Source: Methanomassiliicoccaceae archaeon (lineage in GTDB: Archaea > Thermoplasmatota > Thermoplasmata > Methanomassiliicoccales > UBA472). Taken from it: a stretch of 12,712 nucleotides of DNA. Shown piece by piece: positions 1 through 7,028 of the stretch. A program made the translations under genes and the position numbers. Each line of letters starts with the position of its first letter. The first letter of the stretch is position 1. The DNA is taken from assembly GCA_016919565.1 (NCBI GenBank), contig JACXTO010000013.1, positions 1 to 12,712 on the forward strand. Reading direction: 5' to 3'. The notes below the pieces were generated by a model. It worked only from the letters and a program-made list of their open reading frames with translations. It ran no database searches and had not been told where the DNA came from.

Positions 1-488
1 ATCGTGCCGGCGTCATGCCGTTTTCCGAAGAAGCCACGTGACGTTTCATCCTCACACCACACCATGACGGGGAACGCAATCCCAAGAAGGAGAGCGCCCC
101 CTGCTCAGATGACCAAAATGCGCAAGCTAACCAAGACAGAGTTCACGCATGGTGAGACCCCTAGGCTAGACATTAACAGGCTGTATTAGAAAGGCCGTAT
201 TTATAGCTTGTTAAGTAGTGTCACGCTGCTGGCCATGATGAGCGGGGGAATCGGCTCGCACGCTATCGACCATGCGACCGGGGTCGCCGACCCTCGGGCA
301 TGCCATCCACGCTTCCCACAAATCAGAAATATCGAATGTGCCAATCCCAGACGGAATGCCTTTTATCATCTCCAGCGTCGCGGCGCGGTGCAAAAGGGAG
401 CTTCGAGATGCTTTTTTATTCAAATCCGGTATGCCGGAATGCTGCAGCTTTTCGAAGGACCGCGCCGTTCGTTCCCCCAAAGAGGCGA
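1..488. other. Gene-poor left flank, no confident gene
   Basis: I see no gene I can support here. Open frames exist on both strands (for example 208-498 and 272-502 on plus, 211-480 on minus), but their predicted peptides have irregular composition, no recognisable motif and no consistent ribosome-binding site. AT-rich elements at about 196-206 (tatttata) and 411-420 (tttttatt) resemble archaeal TATA boxes; the second may drive the glycosyltransferase starting at 489. The first 146 bases, read on the minus strand, give a membrane-like peptide with an in-frame stop, reported as a finding. Confidence 0.5.
411..420 (+). promoter_or_regulatory. Possible TATA box for the GT-C glycosyltransferase gene
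   Basis: A T-rich stretch (ttttttatt) lies about 70 bp before the ATG at 489. A start site about 25 bp downstream would give a leader of roughly 45 nt containing a GAGG ribosome-binding-like element at 482-486. The match is loose and placed on sequence alone. Confidence 0.3.
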
Positions 489-1712
489 ATGGCCATGATT
501 AGACCGCTCTTATGGATCGGGGACAAGGTGCGCTCGGTCCCTCCGGACAAACGTGGCCTGGTGCTCCTTGTGGCGGGCATCATCTTCCTGGGCGCGCTGA
601 TCGCATTTGACCAGCTGGTGGTGAACAATCTGCTGGAGTCGAGCTTCGGCAGGTTCTCGGACGTCCCCTATTACCAAGAGAGGGCGCAGGCGATCCTGGA
701 CGGGAAGTGGCTGTACCGCGATGTCCAATCGGAAGCTCCTCCGCTCATCTCATACTTCTTCGTCATACCGCAGATGTTCGGGGGATCTGCCTTCGCCTAT
801 CAGATATACTTCTCCGCGTTCACGCTGCTCACAGCGCTCGCGCTCTACTTCGGTCTGAGGAGATGGGACGACCTCAAGGCGTTCAAGGTCGGCCTCCTAT
901 TCCTGGTTTCGCCATTCAGCACCATCGAGTCCGTATTCGGGATCCAGGACGAGGCGATCATGGTATTCCTCTTCCTCTTGGCGGTCATATTGGCGATAAG
1001 GGGGAACGGCAGGCTCAGCGCGCTGACCGTCGCCATCGGCATCTGGACAAAGGTCTTTGCTGGCCTCTTCTACCCTGTGCTCTTCCTCAAGACGAGAACG
1101 TGGCGGGAAAGGTTCGTCCAACTGGGGATCATCGGTGCCTTCTCCATGGCTGTTTCTCTACCCTTCCTGATCGTCGCGCCGAACGAATTCCTTGCCTTCC
1201 CTACCTACTACCTCCTAGGGGGGTCGGGAACGCCAGCCAGCGGCATCAGCATCTGGGACTTCCTTGGGATGGGTGGCCTGCATGTCCCAGGGATCGCATT
1301 GCTGGGCGTCGCCCTGATAAGCATACTGGGGGCGCTGTGGATAATGAAGAAGCGAGACCTGGAGATCTGGCAAGGGACGCTTCTGGTCCTCGTCGCATTC
1401 CTCGTGTTCTACTCACGCATCTTCGTGGGCTACTACATTCTGCCGGTAGCCTTGCTGCTGGCCTGGGCAGTGGACGACCGGAAGATGCTGATGAAGGTCT
1501 TCCTGATGTACGTTCCGTTCTTCGCGAGCTTGGGCTTTTCGCAGGACACATACATGGGGCATGCCGTGATCGACGAACCATGGTCCTGGGCCGCGGGACT
1601 GGCATTCAGCGTCATCGGCACTTTGATGCTGCTGGACCTCGTCCTCCTGGCACTCAGGAAGAGGCCGTTCATCTACCCCTCGATATCGGAAAGCGAGACG
1701 AGCGAAAAATGA
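489..1712 (+). CDS. GT-C fold membrane glycosyltransferase, GT87/DUF2029-like
   Basis: A polytopic membrane protein of about 407 residues with roughly 9-11 hydrophobic segments. It probably transfers a sugar from a polyprenyl-phosphate-sugar donor to a lipid-linked or extracytoplasmic acceptor. The N-terminal loop after the first membrane segment (residues about 57-86) has the layout of GT87-type enzymes: an acidic SDVPYY motif, then GKWLYRDV and SEAPPL. This region normally carries the catalytic acidic residue. The open frame continues upstream to 300, but residues there look non-membranous and non-conserved. I place the start at the ATG at 489, just after AGAGGCGA; a second ATG at 495 is equally possible. 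The C-terminus is a short hydrophilic, Ser/Glu-rich tail. The gene converges on the next one with a 6 bp gap. Specificity cannot be read from sequence; GT39/GT83-like assignment is an alternative. Confidence 0.75.
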   Translation: MAMIRPLLWIGDKVRSVPPDKRGLVLLVAGIIFLGALIAFDQLVVNNLLESSFGRFSDVPYYQERAQAILDGKWLYRDVQSEAPPLISYFFVIPQMFGGSAFAYQIYFSAFTLLTALALYFGLRRWDDLKAFKVGLLFLVSPFSTIESVFGIQDEAIMVFLFLLAVILAIRGNGRLSALTVAIGIWTKVFAGLFYPVLFLKTRTWRERFVQLGIIGAFSMAVSLPFLIVAPNEFLAFPTYYLLGGSGTPASGISIWDFLGMGGLHVPGIALLGVALISILGALWIMKKRDLEIWQGTLLVLVAFLVFYSRIFVGYYILPVALLLAWAVDDRKMLMKVFLMYVPFFASLGFSQDTYMGHAVIDEPWSWAAGLAFSVIGTLMLLDLVLLALRKRPFIYPSISESETSEK

Positions 1713-1718
1713 TAGGCC

Positions 1719-2648
1719 TCATGCCTTCCCTTGGCTCACGGCCCATTTCAGCCCCGACCAGATGCCTCGGTAGTACGCGCGCAGTGCACCATCGACACGC
1801 TGCATGGCGATGGTCCCGGAATAGTATGGCAGAGATATCAGGAACTGCCCCAAGAAACAGCTGAATCGCTCGGGACAGGGAACGCGCTTGAGGACCAGGA
1901 GGAGCATGTTGCGAGCGTAGTAGTAAGAGCGCTGTGGCGTCATGATGTTCGACCCGGGAACGCCGGACGTGCTGGAGACCTTGTGGCGCACCAGGGCGCT
2001 GGGGACGTAGAGCGAGCGATACCCAGCAGCGCGCGCCCTGAAGCAGTACTCGGTGTCCTCGGCGTACATGTTGAAGTCCTCATCGAAAGTTCCGATCCGC
2101 TCGATCAGATCGCCGTGGACCATCAGCGCGCATCCAGTGATGAAATCCACTGGGCCCTCGATGCCATCGCCATCATCTGGCTCGTCCATTCCAGGATGCT
2201 TCGAATAGCCCAAGAGGCGGTTGTAACTGCCACCGGCGAACCAGACGTTGTCATTGTCGTAGTAGAGGATCTTCGGGCCTGCCAGCCCGCATTCGGGGTG
2301 GCGCTGGAGCGCTTCTATCAGCCTCACAAGGCATTGGTCACCGATCACCGCGTCATTGTTCAAGAAGAGAACGAAGTCCGGATGTCGCTCCCGGGCCAAT
2401 TTCATGCCTGCATTCGCACCTTTGGCGTATCCGAGGTTCGCATCCATTCGGTGCAATTCGACCTCGGGGCATTCCGCTACGATCCGGGTCGCGGAATCGT
2501 CGTTGGAGCCGTTGTCGATCACGATGACGCGATTGTCCTCGACTCCCCCGTTACGCAATGAACGAACGCATTCCACAGTATCGCTCGCCCGGTTCCAGTT
2601 CACCACCACGGTGCATAGTCTCGGGCCTGATGACATCGCCTTGACCAT
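1719..2648 (-). CDS. GT2 family glycosyltransferase, rhamnosyltransferase (WbbL)-like
   Basis: A 309-residue GT-A fold enzyme of family GT2, likely cytoplasmic or membrane-associated, adding a sugar from an NDP-sugar to a growing glycan. Numbered from the first ATG: VVVNWN at 14-19, a VIDNGSNDD nucleotide-binding strand at 43-51, NLGYAKGANAG at 71-81, the metal-binding DXD equivalent NND at 97-99, and the GTFDEDFNMYAEDTEYCFR block around 186-204, with RHKVSST at 221-227. This set is typical of the WbbL/rhamnosyltransferase-like subgroup, but the donor sugar cannot be deduced. A second ATG at 2636 gives a more usual N-terminus (MSSGPRL) and lies about 25 bp after the TATA-like gattatta, so the true start may be there. 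It follows another GT2 gene on the same strand after about 57-69 bp and converges on the GT-C gene with a 6 bp gap. Confidence 0.85.
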   Translation of the reverse strand: MVKAMSSGPRLCTVVVNWNRASDTVECVRSLRNGGVEDNRVIVIDNGSNDDSATRIVAECPEVELHRMDANLGYAKGANAGMKLARERHPDFVLFLNNDAVIGDQCLVRLIEALQRHPECGLAGPKILYYDNDNVWFAGGSYNRLLGYSKHPGMDEPDDGDGIEGPVDFITGCALMVHGDLIERIGTFDEDFNMYAEDTEYCFRARAAGYRSLYVPSALVRHKVSSTSGVPGSNIMTPQRSYYYARNMLLLVLKRVPCPERFSCFLGQFLISLPYYSGTIAMQRVDGALRAYYRGIWSGLKWAVSQGKA

Positions 2649-2705
2649 AATCTATGCCGTAATAATCTTTGGGAATTCGTTGATTGGTCGCTAACGCAGT
2701 TCGCG

Positions 2706-3497
2706 TCAGCCGAAGCGGTATCCGAACTGGAACGAAAGCTCCTTCAGCAAAGACATCAGGAGATAGCGATGTCTCGTCGCGTCCATGAACATCTCGAACG
2801 GCGACTTGGTCTGGTGGAAGCTGGATCTCGCCACCGCCGTCTTCATCGCCTTGGCGCTCCGGCCCAAACGAAGGCTGTGCCTGATGAGCTGGAATGCGTT
2901 TTTCTCCTCGATGTGGAGCATCGCGTCCGGGATCATCCCTACCCTGGACGATATGGTCCGCAATTTGCTGTAGAGCAACGAATCATCGAACACGAAGACT
3001 TGCGGCAGCAATTCCTCGGGTATCAGGGAGTACGCGTCAACCAACACTGCCCTCCTGAAGAACCGGGGATAGATGTGCAAGCCCATGCCGTTGGCCCTCA
3101 TCGCCCGCTGATGCATGAAGCGTTTCTGGTTGTCCAGGGACCTTTGGACCCAGTTCTCGGTGCGGTATGACCTTTCCTCCAGGACGATCATGTCCCTGTC
3201 CTCGATCGCCTCCAACGCCTTGGACAACGACCCCGGCTGAAGGACCTGGTCCGCGTCCATGAGGAGCACGAACTCCCCCGAGGAGCTCATCAGCCCATGC
3301 CTCCTGGCGCCAAGCGGCTTGCCTGGATAATCGAGCAGCTTCGCTCCGAACTCGAGCGAGATCTCCCTGGTTCCATCGTTCGACGAGCTATCGACAACCA
3401 CCACCTCGATGTCGGGCAGACCCTGTGCTCTGATCGACTGGAGAGCGAGAGGCAGCGTCCTCGCCTCGTTCAGCGTCGGGATGATGATGGATATCAT
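2706..3497 (-). CDS. GT2 family glycosyltransferase
   Basis: A GT2 (GT-A fold) enzyme of about 263 residues from the chosen ATG. It begins directly with the beta strand ISIIIPTLNEA (2-12), followed by VVVDSSSNDGT (33-43), a PLGARRHGL segment (61-69) typical of the nucleotide site, and the metal-binding MDADQ (80-84). The C-terminal third is basic and lacks clear membrane helices, so it is probably a soluble or peripheral transferase using an NDP-sugar. A longer reading starts at a GTG at 3524 and adds nine residues. I prefer 3497 because the peptide then starts exactly at the family's first strand, and a TATA-like ctttatc at about 3526-3533 would place transcription start near 3505. It lies 46 bp downstream of the flippase on the same strand, so co-transcription is also possible. 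Substrate unknown. Confidence 0.82.
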   Translation of the reverse strand: MISIIIPTLNEARTLPLALQSIRAQGLPDIEVVVVDSSSNDGTREISLEFGAKLLDYPGKPLGARRHGLMSSSGEFVLLMDADQVLQPGSLSKALEAIEDRDMIVLEERSYRTENWVQRSLDNQKRFMHQRAMRANGMGLHIYPRFFRRAVLVDAYSLIPEELLPQVFVFDDSLLYSKLRTISSRVGMIPDAMLHIEEKNAFQLIRHSLRLGRSAKAMKTAVARSSFHQTKSPFEMFMDATRHRYLLMSLLKELSFQFGYRFG

Positions 3498-3543
3498 GGA
3501 CCTACCGCACATCGGGTCGTTCACCGATAAAGATGCGCTCGGC

Positions 3544-4806
3544 TCATTGCCCCTTCATCTGGTTCAGCCAGGCGAACTTGTTTATGTCATTTCTGAATTT
3601 CAATTCCATATAGGTCCAGGACGAGAGGAAGGTCCCCAACCCCACAACAAAGAGGTCCAGGGCGATGGTGACGGGGCTGTCGTGATAGGTGACGATGAGG
3701 ACCACCTCGAGCACCGTGAAGATGAAGATGGTGAGCGAGAACATCTTGCTGTTCGTGGCCAACCCGTAGTTCATGAAGAGATTGGTCAGTCCGAAGAACG
3801 CCATGGCCAACCCCATGATGCCCAAGGCGGAGGCCGCTCCTGAATATTCATTGCCATACAGGACCTCCAGGATAATGGATGGCATCAAGAGATAGACTAG
3901 CGCAGCGCCGCCGGTCAGGGCGAATGCCCAAAGCACCGATCGGCGCATGATCTTTACGGTGTTCGCCTTCTTCGCAAAGGCGTGGCTGATCTTCGGGAAA
4001 AGCACGAGGTTGATGGAGGAGGGCAGGAACCATATCACCTTGCCGAGCACGGAGGCGGTCGAATACAATCCAGCCTCGAACGGATCGAGATACTGCCTTG
4101 CTAGGAAGATGTCCACGTTGATCATCACGGTGTAGCAGACCACGGTGAAGACGACCATGAAGAAGTAACGGACAAGTTCGCCCATTTCCTCCTTCTTGAT
4201 CGGTTTCGATGGCAGCCGGAGGTAATCGCTGACGGCGAAGATGGCGACGAACATGGCGAAGAGCAGGCCGAGCAGCACGCCCCCGACGGCGCCGCCTATG
4301 CCATAGCCTCCTATGACCAGGGTCATGCCGAGCACCAGCTTGACGACCGGTCCTGTCACTCCATATGCAGCTGAGAACGAGAACCTCTGAAGCCCCTGCG
4401 CCCCTCCATAACCGATCGGGCTGACCATGGCGATCAGGATGCCCAGCATGAGCAGGTAGAGCGGTGTCATGCTCGAAAGGGAGATGAACTGCGAGATGAA
4501 CGGGCCGAGCAGGAATATCGCCAGCTCCAGGACGATGCCCAAGGAGATCGAGATCAGCAGCCACCTCTTCATCAGCCAAGCTATCTCCCCGTCCCGGCCC
4601 TCCGCCCTGAATTTCGATGTATACCGTATCATGAAGGTGCCGATGACCGCCGATGGCACGGTCACGATGTAGAAAAGGGAGAGCATGGCGTTCAGTTCGG
4701 AGTAGGAGGACGGGCCGAGCTGCCTGCCCATGATTATCTGGAAGAGGTAGTCGCAGCCTCCCCCGACCATCGTGGCAACGAAGATCATTGCCACCGGTCC
4801 AACCAT
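3544..4806 (-). CDS. Wzx-type polysaccharide/oligosaccharide flippase (MOP superfamily)
   Basis: An integral membrane protein of about 420 residues with roughly 12 predicted helices, resembling the polysaccharide transporter branch of the MOP flippases. It starts with a first helix followed by IIMGRQLGPSSYSELNA, the characteristic 'RxLGPxxYG/SxL' turn after helix 1, and later contains further helix-loop units of the family (for example DIFLARQYLDPFEAGLYS). Its role would be moving polyprenyl-linked glycans across the cytoplasmic membrane. The open frame can be extended to an ATG at 4923, but the extra 39 residues are Cys/Arg-rich and unlike flippase N-termini. A TATA-like aatatta around 4860-4866 fits starts at 4806 or a TTG at 4833. 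It is transcribed divergently from hddA and is followed by two GT2 genes on the same strand, a normal glycan-cluster arrangement. Confidence 0.85.
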   Translation of the reverse strand: MVGPVAMIFVATMVGGGCDYLFQIIMGRQLGPSSYSELNAMLSLFYIVTVPSAVIGTFMIRYTSKFRAEGRDGEIAWLMKRWLLISISLGIVLELAIFLLGPFISQFISLSSMTPLYLLMLGILIAMVSPIGYGGAQGLQRFSFSAAYGVTGPVVKLVLGMTLVIGGYGIGGAVGGVLLGLLFAMFVAIFAVSDYLRLPSKPIKKEEMGELVRYFFMVVFTVVCYTVMINVDIFLARQYLDPFEAGLYSTASVLGKVIWFLPSSINLVLFPKISHAFAKKANTVKIMRRSVLWAFALTGGAALVYLLMPSIILEVLYGNEYSGAASALGIMGLAMAFFGLTNLFMNYGLATNSKMFSLTIFIFTVLEVVLIVTYHDSPVTIALDLFVVGLGTFLSSWTYMELKFRNDINKFAWLNQMKGQ

Positions 4807-4925
4807 TCCTTTCGACGGTCCCCTGAGCCTCAACGACCTGCGTATTCTTGTCCAGCATAATATTAGTTTCACAACTGGTATCCACGGAGTCAACAATGAG
4901 CAGGTCCGACACGTACGTTTCATGA

Positions 4926-4936
4926 AAAGTTAATAC
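4926..4936 (+). promoter_or_regulatory. TATA box for the hddA-gmhAB operon
   Basis: The AT-rich aagttaatact is centred about 29 bp before the hddA ATG at 4960, preceded by purine-rich gaaaa that could be a BRE. Transcription would start at about 4956, giving a leaderless or nearly leaderless mRNA. A GGAGAGGAT element at about 4940-4948 lies between them but would be upstream of that start site. Confidence 0.5.
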
Positions 4937-4959
4937 TCTGGAGAGGATACGGAAACCGG

Positions 4960-5988
4960 ATGAGCGGAGAGAGGGACGTCATCAGGTCGAAGGCGCCGTT
5001 GCGCATCAGCTTCGCCGGAGGCGGAACGGATGTCGCTCCATACTCTGACGAGCATGGCGGCACTGTGATCTCCTCGACCATCGGCATGTACGCCTATTGC
5101 ACCATTTCTCCCCGGGAGGATAAGCAGATCAAGGTCCGCTCACTGGACATGGCCCGCGACGAGAATTGGAAGGCTGATGGACGGATGCTGCACTACGACG
5201 GCAACCTCGATCTCATCAAGGCGGTGCTCAACCACTTCGAGGTCGAGCATGGCTTCGACATGTTCCTGCATTGCGACGTGCCCCCCGGCTCTGGGCTCGG
5301 AGGAAGCTCGACGGTCATGGTCTCGCTGATCGGGGCGATATCCGATTGGTTGAACGTCCCGCTTTCGCAGTATGACATGGCCAAGCTGGCATACAAGCTC
5401 GAAAGGGAGGAGCTGGGCTTTGCCGGCGGGAAGCAGGACCATTACTCCGCGGTCTTCGGGGGCTTCAACTTCATGGAGTTCAAGAGGACCGACACCATCG
5501 TGACGCCCCTGCGGATCAAGAACGACATCCTGAACGAGCTGCACTATCATCTCCTCCTCTGCTACACCGGCCAGACCAGGGACAGCGCCAATATCATAGA
5601 GGACCAGAGGACCGGGATGAAAGTAGCAGAGAGCCCGGTCATCGAGGCCTTGGACAACGCCAAGCGCCTGGCCTACGAGACAAAGGACGCCCTCATGAAG
5701 GGGAACATCCGGCGGATCGGGGAGCTGCTGGACGAGAGCTGGCAACACAAGAAGAAGTTCACCGGCCACATCACGAACGCCTATATCGATTCCATTTACG
5801 AGGCGGCCAAGCGGAACGGCGCCATCGGCGGGAAGATATCGGGCGCTGGTGGCGGCGGCTACATGTTCTTCATCTGCGAGTACGACCGCAAGTACCTGGT
5901 GGCCGATGCGCTGCAGCGGCATGGCGCCCAGGTCGTCAACTTCAACTTCGACAAATATGGACTGCAGACCTGGAGATTCAAAGCATGA
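4960..5988 (+). CDS. hddA: D-glycero-D-manno-heptose 7-phosphate kinase (HddA-type GHMP kinase)
   Basis: A GHMP-superfamily kinase of 342 residues, the usual length for HddA/WcbL. The family reaction is ATP-dependent phosphorylation of D-glycero-alpha-D-manno-heptose 7-phosphate at C1, giving the 1,7-bisphosphate. Visible motifs: KAPLRISFAGGGTD at 11-24 (motif 1, very typical of heptose kinases and the related fucokinase group), the ATP-binding PPGSGLGGSS at 108-117 (motif 2) and KISGAGGGGYMFF at 292-304 (motif 3). It overlaps the following isomerase/phosphatase by 4 bp (ATGA), so the two are almost certainly co-translated. Those neighbours catalyse the steps before and after this one, which strongly supports heptose as substrate over fucose or other sugars. 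The start at 4960 fits the TATA box about 29 bp upstream. The cytoplasmic product would feed GDP-heptose synthesis. Confidence 0.85.
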   Translation: MSGERDVIRSKAPLRISFAGGGTDVAPYSDEHGGTVISSTIGMYAYCTISPREDKQIKVRSLDMARDENWKADGRMLHYDGNLDLIKAVLNHFEVEHGFDMFLHCDVPPGSGLGGSSTVMVSLIGAISDWLNVPLSQYDMAKLAYKLEREELGFAGGKQDHYSAVFGGFNFMEFKRTDTIVTPLRIKNDILNELHYHLLLCYTGQTRDSANIIEDQRTGMKVAESPVIEALDNAKRLAYETKDALMKGNIRRIGELLDESWQHKKKFTGHITNAYIDSIYEAAKRNGAIGGKISGAGGGGYMFFICEYDRKYLVADALQRHGAQVVNFNFDKYGLQTWRFKA

Positions 5989-7022
5989 GCCGACTGGTCT
6001 CGAGGGAACTGGCGGAGAGCGCCGAGGCGATTGCGGGCATCGACGTGGAGCAGTTGTTGAAGGTGGCCCGCGTCCTGACCAGCACGTTCCGGGAGGGCAG
6101 GAAGCTGGTCCTCTTCGGGAACGGGGGAAGTGCCGCGGATGCCCAGCACATCGCCGCTGAGTTCTCTGGGAGATATGCGATGGACCGGAAGGCGCTCAAC
6201 GCCATCGCCTTCACCAACCTGTCAGCGGCGACGGCGATAAGCAACGATTACTCATACGAACTGGTGTTCGAGCGCCAGGTGGAGGCGAGTGTGCGCCAAG
6301 GCGACGCGGTGATAGGCATCTCCACCTCCGGCAACTCCAAGAACGTGCTTCTGGCAATCGAGAAGGCGCGGTCGCTCGGCGCGATCACCATCGCCCTTAC
6401 GGGCAAGGAAGGCAGGCTGAAGGACGAGGTCGACGTCCCCGTCATCGTACCCTCCACCCGAAGCCCGAGGATCCAAGAGGGATACATGGCCGCGGCCCAT
6501 GTTATCTGTGGTCTAGTGGAGAAGGCGATGTTCGGCAGACCGGCCGTTTTCGTGGACCGGGACGACACCCTCGCCAAGGACGTGCCCTATTGCTCACGCC
6601 CATCGGACCTAATCCTGCTGAAAGGCGCGGGGAAGGCGATAAAGCGGCTCAATGACGCGGGATATCTCGTCATCGTGATCACCAACCAATCGGGGATCGG
6701 GCGGGGAATCTTCGACGAAGCCATGCTTGGGAAGATCCACAAGAAGCTCCGTTCGGAGTTGGCGAAGAGCGGGGGGCGTCTCGATGCCATCTACCATTGC
6801 CCACATCTTCCGGAGGCGGGATGCCGCTGCCGCAAGCCCGACCTGGGCATGATCGAGCAGGCCATGAAGGACTTCGACATCGATCTCCTCGGCTCTTACG
6901 TGATCGGCGACAGCGATAATCACGACATGGAGCTGGCGAGGCGCATCGGCTGCCCAGGCGTCAAGGTCCAGGGGAGCTTCGGCCTTCCAGAGGCAGTCGA
7001 TGGGATATTGAAGAGGAAATGA
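5985..7022 (+). CDS. gmhAB: Fused sedoheptulose-7-phosphate isomerase (GmhA) and D,D-heptose 1,7-bisphosphate phosphatase (GmhB)
   Basis: A 345-residue bifunctional protein. Residues 1 to about 183 are a complete GmhA SIS domain: GNGGSAADAQH at 45-55, GISTSGNS at 111-118, and the two catalytic positions of E. coli GmhA retained (Glu65 as E59 in AAEFSGRY; His180 as H172 in RIQEGYMAAAH). The isomerase turns sedoheptulose 7-phosphate into D-glycero-D-manno-heptose 7-phosphate. Residues about 186-345 are a complete GmhB/HisB-N-type HAD phosphatase: DRDDT at 191-195 (nucleophile D191, acid/base D193), TNQSGIGRG at 233-241, the zinc ligand set CPH...CRC at 272-282, RKP at 283-285, and GDSDNHD at 308-314. 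It removes the 7-phosphate after the kinase step. There is almost no linker between the halves. The ATG overlaps the hddA stop by 4 bp. The flanking functions make this the best-supported metabolic unit in the window. Confidence 0.9.
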   Translation: MSRLVSRELAESAEAIAGIDVEQLLKVARVLTSTFREGRKLVLFGNGGSAADAQHIAAEFSGRYAMDRKALNAIAFTNLSAATAISNDYSYELVFERQVEASVRQGDAVIGISTSGNSKNVLLAIEKARSLGAITIALTGKEGRLKDEVDVPVIVPSTRSPRIQEGYMAAAHVICGLVEKAMFGRPAVFVDRDDTLAKDVPYCSRPSDLILLKGAGKAIKRLNDAGYLVIVITNQSGIGRGIFDEAMLGKIHKKLRSELAKSGGRLDAIYHCPHLPEAGCRCRKPDLGMIEQAMKDFDIDLLGSYVIGDSDNHDMELARRIGCPGVKVQGSFGLPEAVDGILKRK

Positions 7023-7028
7023 CGACTA

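Noticed and set aside
272..502. Possible 76-codon small gene upstream of the GT-C gene
   Set aside because: No recognisable motif, no clear ribosome-binding site or well-placed promoter, and it overlaps the GT-C start. Kept only as part of the gene-poor flank.
707..1864. Open frame of 385 codons on the plus strand
   Set aside because: It is an out-of-frame reading of the GT-C gene, Arg/Pro/His-rich, and runs into the end of the opposite gene without any domain.
1731..2561. Open frame of 276 codons on the plus strand
   Set aside because: Antisense shadow of the WbbL-like GT2 gene; the minus-strand reading carries all GT2 motifs.
3848..4912. Long open frame of 354 codons on the minus strand, overlapping the flippase gene
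   Set aside because: It lies in another frame of the same strand. The translation is rich in Arg, Gly, Pro and His with no family motif, whereas the overlapping frame gives a proper 12-helix flippase.
4807..4923. N-terminal extension of the flippase to the ATG at 4923
   Set aside because: The 39 extra residues are Cys- and Arg-rich and unlike flippase N-termini, no TATA box fits that start, and one fits a start at 4806-4833.
4960..5988. Alternative assignment of the GHMP kinase as an L-fucokinase or galactokinase
   Set aside because: The AGGGTD start and length fit the heptose kinase group, and the overlapping gene encodes the enzymes acting just before and after heptose 7-phosphate kinase.
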